Shown here one piece after another: positions 1 to 6,051 of a stretch of 8,024 bases of DNA. The position numbers and the translations under genes were made by a program. The first letter of the stretch is position 1. Each line of letters begins with the position of its first letter. A model generated the notes under the pieces. It ran no database searches. It saw nothing but the letters and a program-made list of their open reading frames with translations, and was not told the DNA's origin. This DNA is from Microcaldota archaeon (lineage in GTDB: Archaea; Micrarchaeota; Micrarchaeia; Micrarchaeales; Micrarchaeaceae), in NCBI GenBank assembly GCA_027344745.1, contig DAHWIS010000042.1, positions 1-8,024 of the forward strand. Reading direction: 5' to 3'.

Positions 1-2
1 AC

Positions 3-677
3 AATCCCAGACAGAATAATAACCACGCTGTTGCTCCGCACCCAAGTACCGAGCAAGTCGATACCAATAAAGAGCGCCAAGAATACCAAAACACTAACAG
101 GGAAGAAAGAGAAAAGCAGGCGTCAACATATCAGCAAAGGAACCCTAGGCCGAGGCAAAGAAGATACGAGAATGAGCGAGGGGATATGCCAAGCCCTTCG
201 GAAATTTCCAGCAGAATGTACGGCAGGCAGCGCGAGGAATACAAAGAGCAGAAGCCCGAGCCGGTCCAGGAACAAAATTCCCGCCAACCCGAGTCCAGGC
301 CAAACATTCCGCATATCAATCATGTTGACGAAGAATCTCAAGGCATAGACAAGATAGAGTTTTCGGAAACTAAAAATATGCCCTCCCCGTCTGAAAAATA
401 TACGGCCTCCCTGGCAGAGCTCAAGAACACGTTAAGGGGCAGGCTTTTCTCAGAGGATGGAAAGAAGGTATCTGAAATCCCTATAAGAGAGTTGATACTA
501 ACGATACAAGACCACAAGGACATAAAGTCCATAGTGTTCGATGGCATAATAACGCAGCGCCTCGTAGAATTGGCATACAAACAGCGCGTAAGGGAGATAT
601 ACGGCATCAGGGCAAGTCAGCTTACAAAGAAATACGACGACATGCTGCTCTATGCCGGCGAATCTGGAGTAGTATAA
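3..677 (+). CDS. dnaG: Archaeal DnaG-type primase, C-terminal part (5' end outside window)
   Basis: The frame is open from the left edge to a TAA at 675-677, so 224 residues are visible and the true start lies upstream. The ATG at 186 is internal, because the frame continues before it. Visible residues 1 to about 131 are a hydrophilic, Q/N/R/E/P-rich and probably disordered linker. Residues about 132-224 form a conserved-looking domain with IVFDGIITQRLVELAYKQ near 177-194, which matches the C-terminal signature of archaeal DnaG (FDGxITQRLvdiA). In archaea this protein carries a central Toprim domain, and it has been linked both to RNA priming and to the exosome, where its terminal domains mediate interactions. 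The Toprim domain is not in the window. Two copies of MPSPSE (residues 62-67 and 126-131) bracket half of the linker. The identity rests on the C-terminal signature. Confidence 0.83.
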   Translation, partial: NPRQNNNHAVAPHPSTEQVDTNKERQEYQNTNREEREKQASTYQQRNPRPRQRRYENERGDMPSPSEISSRMYGRQREEYKEQKPEPVQEQNSRQPESRPNIPHINHVDEESQGIDKIEFSETKNMPSPSEKYTASLAELKNTLRGRLFSEDGKKVSEIPIRELILTIQDHKDIKSIVFDGIITQRLVELAYKQRVREIYGIRASQLTKKYDDMLLYAGESGVV

Positions 678-685
678 CGTTGAAT

Positions 686-712
686 GCCCTATTCGTATAG
701 GGCGCTTTTTTT
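686..712 (+). terminator. Hairpin plus T-run after dnaG
   Basis: A perfect 7-bp stem (GCCCTAT at 686-692 with ATAGGGC at 697-703) closes a 4-base loop, TCGT. After GC, a run of seven Ts follows at 706-712. It begins nine bases past the dnaG stop. The T-run alone would suffice for archaeal termination. The hairpin makes it look like a bacterial intrinsic terminator. It separates dnaG from the promoter of the padR-led operon. Confidence 0.72.
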
Positions 713-740
713 ATTGGGCTTATCATCTATTTACGATAGC

Positions 741-765
741 CTTAAATATTAATAGTTTAAAAATA
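741..765 (+). promoter_or_regulatory. Candidate core promoter (two TATA-like boxes) of the padR-ABC operon
   Basis: Two TATA-like stretches lie in the 128-base gap before the regulator gene: CTTAAATATT at 741-750 and TTTAAAAATA at 756-765. With the usual archaeal distance of roughly 22-27 bases to the start site, they would give transcripts beginning near 770 or 786. The leader would then be about 20-35 bases before the ATG at 806. The second box sits inside the palindrome at 752-787. Which box is used cannot be decided from the sequence. Confidence 0.5.
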
Positions 766-787
766 AACTAGTTTTATTTTAAACTAT
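752..787 (+). promoter_or_regulatory. Likely PadR operator: 36-bp dyad made of two tandem 16-bp inverted repeats
   Basis: The whole element is an imperfect palindrome centred between 769 and 770 (centre CTAG) with 16 of 18 base pairs matching. It also splits into two abutting 16-mers, AGTTTAAAAATAAACT (754-769) and AGTTTTATTTTAAACT (770-785). These agree at 12 of 16 positions, and each has its own inverted repeat: 6-bp arms in the first, 5-bp arms (AGTTT/AAACT) in the second. Such an arrangement suits two dimers of a winged-helix repressor side by side. It overlaps a TATA-like box and ends 18 bases before the start of a PadR-like gene, so autorepression by blocking promoter access is the natural reading. 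Binding itself is inferred. Confidence 0.68.
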
Positions 788-805
788 AACAATTCTGGTC
801 GTCAA

Positions 806-1183
806 ATGGCAAAATCCGGAGCTATTGCAAAGAATATTGAACCCGGGGGATGGCACCCCTACATGGATAAGGAGCTGAAGCACATAATCCTAAAAGCCAT
901 AATACTGAATAAGATAAAACGGGGCAATGTCTATTCCTATTCGCTGATAAAGGAGATATCAAGGCTCAATAACCTGAAGGTTTTCTCCAAGGATATCAAA
1001 AACGACGTTTATAATGTAATATCGGCACTTGAAAAATCGGGATACATAAAAATTACAGCCAGGATTGAAAATGGAAGGTTAAAAAAATATTTTACGCTTA
1101 CAAAAAAAGGCGATACCGCACTGGCGGATATCAAAAGGGGTTTCAACAGCGCGGTGAAAAGCCTGAAAAAGGCCATCAGGTGA
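806..1183 (+). CDS. PadR-family winged helix-turn-helix transcriptional regulator
   Basis: This 125-residue protein has the PadR layout. A helical segment (about 24-52, IILKAIILNK and YSYSLIKEIS) is followed by a recognition-helix region (about 60-80, with DVYNVISALEKSGYI, the equivalent of the family's lYpaLkrLeeeGli). Then comes a wing with charged residues and the typical KKYFTLTKKG stretch at 93-102. The short helical tail after residue 103 would serve dimerisation. It is a cytosolic DNA-binding protein. Members of this family often repress neighbouring transporter genes and respond to small molecules. No in-frame upstream start exists near 806, so the ATG is a clear choice, although its ribosome-binding site is weak, perhaps because the leader is short. 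It is the first gene of the operon, directly behind the tandem dyad, and its stop codon lies in the ribosome-binding site of the ABC ATPase gene. The effector is unknown. Confidence 0.82.
   Translation: MAKSGAIAKNIEPGGWHPYMDKELKHIILKAIILNKIKRGNVYSYSLIKEISRLNNLKVFSKDIKNDVYNVISALEKSGYIKITARIENGRLKKYFTLTKKGDTALADIKRGFNSAVKSLKKAIR
1178..1183 (+). promoter_or_regulatory. Ribosome-binding site AGGTGA containing the padR stop codon
   Basis: AGGTGA lies four bases before the TTG at 1188. Its last three bases are the TGA of the regulator gene. This site supports the non-ATG start of the next gene and suggests coupled translation of regulator and transporter. Confidence 0.65.
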
Positions 1184-1187
1184 ATGT

Positions 1188-2171
1188 TTGGAGGATATAA
1201 TAAAAGTCAATGGCATAGTCAAGAAGTTTGGCGATTTTACGGCTGTAGACGGCATAACCTTCAGCGTAAAGAAGGGGGAGATATTCGGCATATTGGGGCC
1301 AAACGGCGCTGGAAAAACGACTGCCATAAACATGATACTCGGAATTCTTAGGGTAACAAGCGGGAGCATATCTATCGATGGCATGGACAATATAAAGCAT
1401 GCGACTGAAATAAAAAATATGATAGGCTTCATGACACAGGAGACCGTAGTAGACGCAGAGCTTACAGCATATAAAAATTTAGAGATCTTTGCAGATTTAT
1501 ACCATATAAATGACGTAGACGGCAGAGTGATGGAATCGCTGCGCGAGGGAGGACTTACGGATTTCGCCAATTCAAAAGCGGGCTCTTTTTCTGGAGGCAT
1601 GCAGCGCAGGCTGAATCTCGTGAAATCTATGATACACCAGCCAAAGATACTCATACTTGATGAGCCTACAACCGGGCTTGATGTTCAGAACAGGGTTGAT
1701 ATGTGGAAGCGCATAAAGGCTCTTGCCAAAAACGGCGTTACGGTAATATTGACAACCCAGTATCTAGAGGAAGCGGACCAGCTCTGCAATCGCATAGCCA
1801 TAATAGACCATGGAAAGATAAAGGCGCTGGGGACTGCATCTGAACTTAAAAAATTGGTGAGCAACGAAAGCATATTGGATATAGTGACAGACGAAGGCTC
1901 GGTGAACAAGGTTAGCGCCATACTTTCCAGGGAATTCAAACTGCAGGTAACCGAGAATATAGACAGGATAAATGCGCCCATAAAAGCGGATGTTGCATTG
2001 CTTTCGAAGATCATTGCGTCTCTGACAAAAAACAAGATACAGGTAATATCTATAGGTATACATCTTCCGACGTTGGACGATGTATTCATAAAATTGACAG
2101 GGTCGGGGCTCCGCGACACTTTGGGCGAGCAGCAGTCAAACAGGTCAATAATTATGAATATGGGCAGATAG
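1188..2171 (+). CDS. ABC transporter ATP-binding subunit, DrrA-like exporter type
   Basis: This 327-residue nucleotide-binding subunit powers export through the permease encoded next. Motifs in order: Walker A GPNGAGKT at 37-44, Q-loop glutamine 84 (FMTQET), signature FSGGMQRR at 134-141, Walker B ILILDE at 154-159, D-loop GLD at 163-165, and the switch region LTTQYLEEAD at 188-197. The switch residue is Gln191 instead of the usual His, as is known for the daunorubicin-resistance DrrA group. A C-terminal extension (about 215-305) ends in TLDDVFIKLTG, as in that group. The start is TTG at 1188. The frame has stops at 1164-1166 and earlier, there is no ATG before Walker A, and an AGGTGA site lies four bases upstream. 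A nearby ATG at 1184 is in another frame. The substrate could be a drug, a lipid or an envelope component. Confidence 0.9.
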   Translation: MEDIIKVNGIVKKFGDFTAVDGITFSVKKGEIFGILGPNGAGKTTAINMILGILRVTSGSISIDGMDNIKHATEIKNMIGFMTQETVVDAELTAYKNLEIFADLYHINDVDGRVMESLREGGLTDFANSKAGSFSGGMQRRLNLVKSMIHQPKILILDEPTTGLDVQNRVDMWKRIKALAKNGVTVILTTQYLEEADQLCNRIAIIDHGKIKALGTASELKKLVSNESILDIVTDEGSVNKVSAILSREFKLQVTENIDRINAPIKADVALLSKIIASLTKNKIQVISIGIHLPTLDDVFIKLTGSGLRDTLGEQQSNRSIIMNMGR

Positions 2172-2175
2172 TGGT

Positions 2176-3318
2176 ATGATGAATATAGAGAATACCTTTA
2201 TTGATGCGTACACTATTTTCAAGCGCGAGATGCTCGTATTCAAAAGCAACATTCGCGCCAACACCGCAAGGGCATTGATATTTCCGTTAATAATACTGAT
2301 ATTTTTCGGGAATCTTGGATCCGCTTCGTCCAATGTGCCTATTGCAGTAGTGAATCTGGCCAATAATCCCCAGTCGTTGCAATTCATAAACACATTGGAA
2401 TCGCACTCTGCCGTGTCCATAAAGGCCATAACAAACGAGAACGCGGCCATGTCCATGCTCAGATCGGGTAGCGTTTACGTAGTCTTAGTAATAGCCCCGA
2501 ATTTCGGATCATTCTCAAGCGGCGCAACAAGCATATACGAATATTACAGCAGCTCTGACATAACCAATGCGGGTTCTGCATTAAGCTTTATACAGTTGCA
2601 AGCTGCGAATTTCGGCGCACACGTAATCGACAGGTCATCGGTGCAGTCGCTGAGCCTTCCTTCTGCTCCGTCCAGCGCGGTGAAAGAGGTCTCCCTATCG
2701 GGAACTAAGGCATCGTACGAGGAATTTCTTGTTGCCGGGGTATTGGCTATGATTGTAGTCTTCGGTACAATGTTTGGTGGCGGATTTTCCGTAATAACCG
2801 ATAGGCAACTGGGTACGATGAAGGCTCTCTTTATAACTCCAGTTACAAAAACGTCTATAATATTAGGCAAGATGTTTTCTGGCACGCTTCAGGCCGTGCT
2901 ATACGTAATAGTCACGCTGATAATAGCGTTCATGCTTGGTTCATCGGTGGCTATGGGAATCATAGGCGTAGTGTGGATATTCCTGCTATCATTTGTCGTC
3001 GCGCTTGGATTTAGTGCGCTATCCATAGCGCTGGCTGCGAACCTAAAAAAAGTGGAGCTATATGCCATAATAGCGAACGTCTTTACATTGCCGCTATGGT
3101 TTTTGAGCGGAGCATTCTTTCCCGCATCCTCCATGCCCGCATGGATGCGCGTAATCAATGCGGTGGACCCTCTGACATATGCGGTAAACGGCATAAGGTC
3201 GATAATGCTAAACGGGACATACCCATTGCCGATGATAGCATTGCAGTTCAGCGTCCTCATAGGCTTTGCCATAGCGATGTTCGTAATATGCTTGAAGTCG
3301 TTCAAAAATACTATATGA
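2176..3318 (+). CDS. ABC-2 type permease with large extracytoplasmic domain (DrrB-like)
   Basis: This 380-residue membrane subunit is the partner of the ATPase encoded four bases upstream. Hydrophobic segments are seen at about 33-50, 184-205, 234-256, 258-286, 294-315 and 352-374, giving six likely membrane spans. Between the first and second span lies a polar, Ser/Ala-rich stretch of about 130 residues, probably outside the cell. The ABC-2 hallmark is at about 207-235 (ITDRQLGTMKALFITPVTKT and the GK that follows), the coupling region ahead of the third span. FLSGAFFPASSMPAWM at 309-324 and NAVDPLTYAVNGIR at 328-341 are also typical of the family. Two consecutive ATG codons (2176 and 2179) are possible starts, with GGT just upstream as a weak ribosome-binding site. 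The large loop resembles exporters with a periplasmic-type insertion more than the compact classical DrrB. Confidence 0.87.
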   Translation: MMNIENTFIDAYTIFKREMLVFKSNIRANTARALIFPLIILIFFGNLGSASSNVPIAVVNLANNPQSLQFINTLESHSAVSIKAITNENAAMSMLRSGSVYVVLVIAPNFGSFSSGATSIYEYYSSSDITNAGSALSFIQLQAANFGAHVIDRSSVQSLSLPSAPSSAVKEVSLSGTKASYEEFLVAGVLAMIVVFGTMFGGGFSVITDRQLGTMKALFITPVTKTSIILGKMFSGTLQAVLYVIVTLIIAFMLGSSVAMGIIGVVWIFLLSFVVALGFSALSIALAANLKKVELYAIIANVFTLPLWFLSGAFFPASSMPAWMRVINAVDPLTYAVNGIRSIMLNGTYPLPMIALQFSVLIGFAIAMFVICLKSFKNTI

Positions 3319-3328
3319 TGCTTAACCC

Positions 3329-3333
3329 GGTGA
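3329..3333 (+). promoter_or_regulatory. Ribosome-binding site GGTGA for the surface-protein gene
   Basis: GGTGA is followed by a four-base A spacer and the ATG at 3338. It has the same sequence and spacing as the site before the ABC ATPase gene, and it fixes the start of the signal-peptide protein. Confidence 0.6.
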
Positions 3334-3337
3334 AAAA

Positions 3338-5002
3338 ATGAATACGAAAAGATTCTTAGGGATGTACAGGATTACTGCGCTTGCAGCTGTAACTTTTATG
3401 CTGATGTTTGCGAACCCGACGTATGCCCAGACATCATCTGCAGTCGGAGGGGGCAACGGTGCCCTTTCGATAACTAACATGCAAGTTCTACCTCAGCCTG
3501 TTGTTGCAGGCGAAAATGTGACGGTGCAGTTCCAGCTATACAATTCGTATACGCAAACTTTGAACAACGTTAACCTGTATCTGCAGGCAGAAAACCCAAT
3601 AATAAACGTCACGCCGTCGCATTCATTCATCACGGATACCATAGGACAGGGCATATTCGGCGGTCTCGGATACGACGTATTCGACTACACTTTCCACATA
3701 CCTAACTACCTTCCCTCCGGCGTGTATACGATAGATGTGATAGCAAACTACCAGACCTCTCAAGCTGACGGTTTCGGCACAACGCAGGAAGAGCCTGCCC
3801 AGTCCGTCATGCCTATAACGATATATGTGCACGGGCTTGCCAATGTGAATTTCAACATAGTGCCTGAAGGTAGCATAACCCCCGGAGTGCCGTTCGCAGC
3901 CACGCTGGAGGCTGTCAATTCTGGGGGAGGAACAGCTAGGAACCTGACCGTAAAACTGCTTAACGGACCCATCATCGCAGTAGGATCCAGTACGATAAAT
4001 TTCGGCAATGTGGGTCAAACGCCTTCGGCATCACTGGTCATGCTAGAAGAAAACCAAAATATATCGAGCGGCACGCACTACCTAAACCTAAACGAGCATT
4101 ATTCGACCAGTTATGGGGCGAATTATAGCTCAAATGTTCAGGTACCAATGGATGTAATTCTTAACAAGCCGAATATAATCGTCAGTGCAGTAAGCGCAAC
4201 GCCACAAACCCTGACGCCAGGATCAAACCAGACGTTGGAGCTTCAGGTGCAGAATACAGGCACAGGCACTGCGAAAAACGTGCAAATCAACTTCATAAAG
4301 AACGGCTTCATAGCCCCGGCGGGCTCTACCGCATCGCTCTTCTTCGGCGCGCTCGCACCCGGACAATCAACGTCTGCAAGCCTGCTCGTACAAGCATATG
4401 AGAATATGACTTCAAGTGGCTATGAAAACCTGTCAGCCGAGGTGAGCTACAATTATTCAAATGGTATGAATAGGACATCGTCCGTTGAATACATCCCGCT
4501 GCACGTCTCCGGAAGTGCAGTGTTCAACGTTACGGCGGTATACTCAAAGGCCGCCCCCGGCGCAACCTATGCTCCATTGAAGTTTACCATAAAGAACGTA
4601 GGCAATGAGCCGGCTAATGGGGCATACCTGACGCTGCAATCCATATATCCGATAACCGTCACGGATTCGAATGTATATGTAAGTAGCATAGCGCCCGGAA
4701 GCTCGGAGAACGTTACGTTCTACATAAGCGTAGACAAACAGGGTTCTGCCGGAGACTATCCTGCTACTATATACGAGCAATGGAGGCAGCCAAACGGCGC
4801 GCTGACGCAGGAATATTCCAGCTCAAACAATTACTATGTGCCAATCGGCAGTACTAAAAGCAATGGTCCATCCAACGCATACGGGTATATGGCCCTCGTT
4901 ATAGTTGTTTTGGCGATTGTGTTTATCGCAAACAGGACAATGACTATGCGCAAAAAAAGCACAAAAGTTAAAAAGGATGGGCAAAAAAAGAATATGTTAT
5001 AG
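3338..5002 (+). CDS. Secreted, membrane-anchored protein with four Ig-like (NEW3/CARDB-type) domains
   Basis: This 554-residue protein starts with a signal peptide: basic MNTKR, a hydrophobic core at about 12-25, and a likely cleavage after PTYA at 30. Four beta-sandwich-like repeats follow at about 43-165, 168-275, 278-390 and 394-503. Each has the same opening: a beta strand, a proline/glycine turn (VVAGENVTVQF, ITPGVPFAATLEAVNSG, LTPGSNQTLELQVQNTG, AAPGATYAPLKFTIKNVG) and a following strand with NVQINF-like spacing. A membrane helix at about 514-532 and a lysine-rich tail anchor it with the repeats outside. About twelve N-x-S/T sequons in the outer part suggest N-glycosylation. Proteins of this kind (S-layer-like, COG1361) are often encoded beside archaeal ABC exporters. 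It may be an adhesin, a surface-layer element, or a subunit presenting or receiving the transporter's substrate. The exact role is unknown. Confidence 0.82.
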   Translation: MNTKRFLGMYRITALAAVTFMLMFANPTYAQTSSAVGGGNGALSITNMQVLPQPVVAGENVTVQFQLYNSYTQTLNNVNLYLQAENPIINVTPSHSFITDTIGQGIFGGLGYDVFDYTFHIPNYLPSGVYTIDVIANYQTSQADGFGTTQEEPAQSVMPITIYVHGLANVNFNIVPEGSITPGVPFAATLEAVNSGGGTARNLTVKLLNGPIIAVGSSTINFGNVGQTPSASLVMLEENQNISSGTHYLNLNEHYSTSYGANYSSNVQVPMDVILNKPNIIVSAVSATPQTLTPGSNQTLELQVQNTGTGTAKNVQINFIKNGFIAPAGSTASLFFGALAPGQSTSASLLVQAYENMTSSGYENLSAEVSYNYSNGMNRTSSVEYIPLHVSGSAVFNVTAVYSKAAPGATYAPLKFTIKNVGNEPANGAYLTLQSIYPITVTDSNVYVSSIAPGSSENVTFYISVDKQGSAGDYPATIYEQWRQPNGALTQEYSSSNNYYVPIGSTKSNGPSNAYGYMALVIVVLAIVFIANRTMTMRKKSTKVKKDGQKKNML

Positions 5003-5006
5003 ATAT

Positions 5007-5037
5007 GATCGGCACCAGCATGCGTCGTGTGCCGGTC
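5007..5037 (+). other. Intergenic hairpin between surface-protein and ferritin-like genes
   Basis: GATCGGCAC (5007-5015) can pair with GTGCCGGTC (5029-5037) as nine pairs, one of them a G-U in RNA, around a 13-base loop. It begins four bases after the TAG at 5000-5002 and ends 20 bases before the chosen start at 5058. No T-run follows, so it is more likely a processing, stability or attenuation element than a terminator. Confidence 0.5.
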
Positions 5038-5057
5038 TAAACCGTATATGTGATGCA

Positions 5058-5930
5058 ATGGCAGATGTGATATCAGCAGTAGTGGATCCATTACTGAAGA
5101 AATATGGCATACCCGAATGGGTAAAGCGGTATGTAAAGGAATACATCAAATCAGACCCGGTAAATGCCATAAAGCGAGCCACCAGTTTCGTCGATGTTAA
5201 AAGGAAGAAAGGCCAGGTAACCAACAGCAATGTCATACTGCCAAACAATACTACGTTCAAAATAAACAGCATAGTGAACATAGTGAGCCTGTTTTACTAT
5301 GGCGAAGAAAGAAGTGTGCAGATAACCGAAAAATGGTCGTCAAGACCCGACTATTTAAACAAAGAATATGTAAGGCACTTTTCTGAGATGGTGCAAATAG
5401 AAAAAAAGCATTTGCGCGCCATAAAAAATCTGCTGGAAGGGCTGGGTCATAAGCCCGTACCTCCTGCCGATGCGGTGAAGGAAGTATTTGATTATATAGA
5501 AAACCTTCAGGCTTGGAACGAACGAATGGTCGCTATGAACATAATAATAAAATCGTCGTACGGTACTACATTCGGCATGATGTTTTACAGGGTGTTCTAT
5601 TCCGTGATGCCTGAATACATGAGGTCATTCGGAAAGGCATTCAATTACGAAGGCGAAGAGATAGAGTGGGGTTTCGAAGAAGCGAAGCGCATCATATCCG
5701 ATAAGCGCATCAACGACGGGAGGCTTATAGAAATGTCAGAAAGGATACTCACGCTGATATCGAAGACGATAAATTCCGAAATGTGCCTCGCCGAAGAGGC
5801 GGGGATCAGCAAAGAAGCCGAACTGCTCAAGAAGATATCTCTTGCATATCCATTGCATACCTATTATGAATTGGGGGTTAACCTTGACGTGGATAAGGAA
5901 TTAAAAAAGATATATAAGGATTCTGAATAA
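5058..5930 (+). CDS. Helical protein of unknown function, possible ferritin-like diiron fold
   Basis: I do not recognise a named family for this 290-residue protein. It looks largely helical and soluble, with no signal peptide or membrane span. Residues 83-84 (GEERSV), 115-118 (EKKH, in QIEKKHLRAIKNLLEGLGHK), 155 (WNERMV) and 186 (PEYM) are Glu/His positions that could line a ferritin-type metal site. The spacing is 31 residues from E84 to E115 and 31 from E155 to E186, close to the helix spacing in ferritin-like diiron proteins. The second ExxH would be ExxR here, so the site may be asymmetric or absent. I chose the ATG at 5058. The frame also has an ATG at 4977, but that would overlap the preceding gene by 26 bases and add an unconvincing Cys/His/Arg-rich leader spanning the hairpin. 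GTGAT lies three bases upstream of 5058. The 55-base gap suggests membership of the same operon. Confidence 0.7.
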   Translation: MADVISAVVDPLLKKYGIPEWVKRYVKEYIKSDPVNAIKRATSFVDVKRKKGQVTNSNVILPNNTTFKINSIVNIVSLFYYGEERSVQITEKWSSRPDYLNKEYVRHFSEMVQIEKKHLRAIKNLLEGLGHKPVPPADAVKEVFDYIENLQAWNERMVAMNIIIKSSYGTTFGMMFYRVFYSVMPEYMRSFGKAFNYEGEEIEWGFEEAKRIISDKRINDGRLIEMSERILTLISKTINSEMCLAEEAGISKEAELLKKISLAYPLHTYYELGVNLDVDKELKKIYKDSE

Positions 5931-5931
5931 A

Positions 5932-5944
5932 TGTATGCCATACA
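5932..5944. repeat. 13-base palindrome downstream of the ferritin-like gene
   Basis: TGTATGCCATACA is symmetric about position 5938 in all six outer pairs. It begins two bases after the stop at 5928-5930 and is followed by A-rich sequence, so it is not a convincing terminator on the plus strand. It could be a small operator ahead of the albA promoter or a chance palindrome. Confidence 0.3.
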
Positions 5945-5980
5945 AAAATAATTAACATGCTGCTCAGAATATGCCGTAAG

Positions 5981-6008
5981 TTATAAATACCCTGCAAATC
6001 TATAAATA
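5981..6008 (+). promoter_or_regulatory. Tandem TATA boxes for albA
   Basis: TTATAAATA at 5981-5989 and CTATAAATA at 6000-6008 share an eight-base core, TATAAATA, with a 19-base offset. Both match the archaeal TATA consensus well. They predict starts near 6010 and 6030, giving leaders of about 20-40 bases before the ATG at 6052. They are the clearest promoter elements in the window, which fits the high expression expected for an abundant chromatin protein. Confidence 0.7.
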
Positions 6009-6051
6009 GGAAGTGCGTACATCTTATGTTAACAACAAGCGAGTGATATAA

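Noticed and set aside
31..348. Plus-strand open frame of 105 codons overlapping the dnaG frame
   Set aside because: It lies in another frame over the dnaG linker. Its product is low-complexity Lys/Arg/Ser sequence without a recognisable domain, while the dnaG frame is open from the window edge and carries the family signature.
1184..1360. ATG at 1184 directly after the padR stop as start of the next gene
   Set aside because: It is in a different frame from the ABC ATPase and yields a short Arg/His/Trp-rich peptide ending inside the ATPase gene. Only TTG 1188 reaches Walker A in frame.
1079..1654. Minus-strand open frame of 191 codons opposite padR and the ABC ATPase gene
   Set aside because: It is fully antisense to two well-supported genes, its product has no recognisable motif, and its length follows from the scarcity of antisense stops in this codon usage.
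4977..5057. Upstream ATG at 4977 as the start of the ferritin-like gene
   Set aside because: It would overlap the surface-protein gene by 26 bases and add 27 residues rich in Cys, His and Arg across an intergenic hairpin. The ATG at 5058 gives a cleaner N-terminus and has GTGAT close by.
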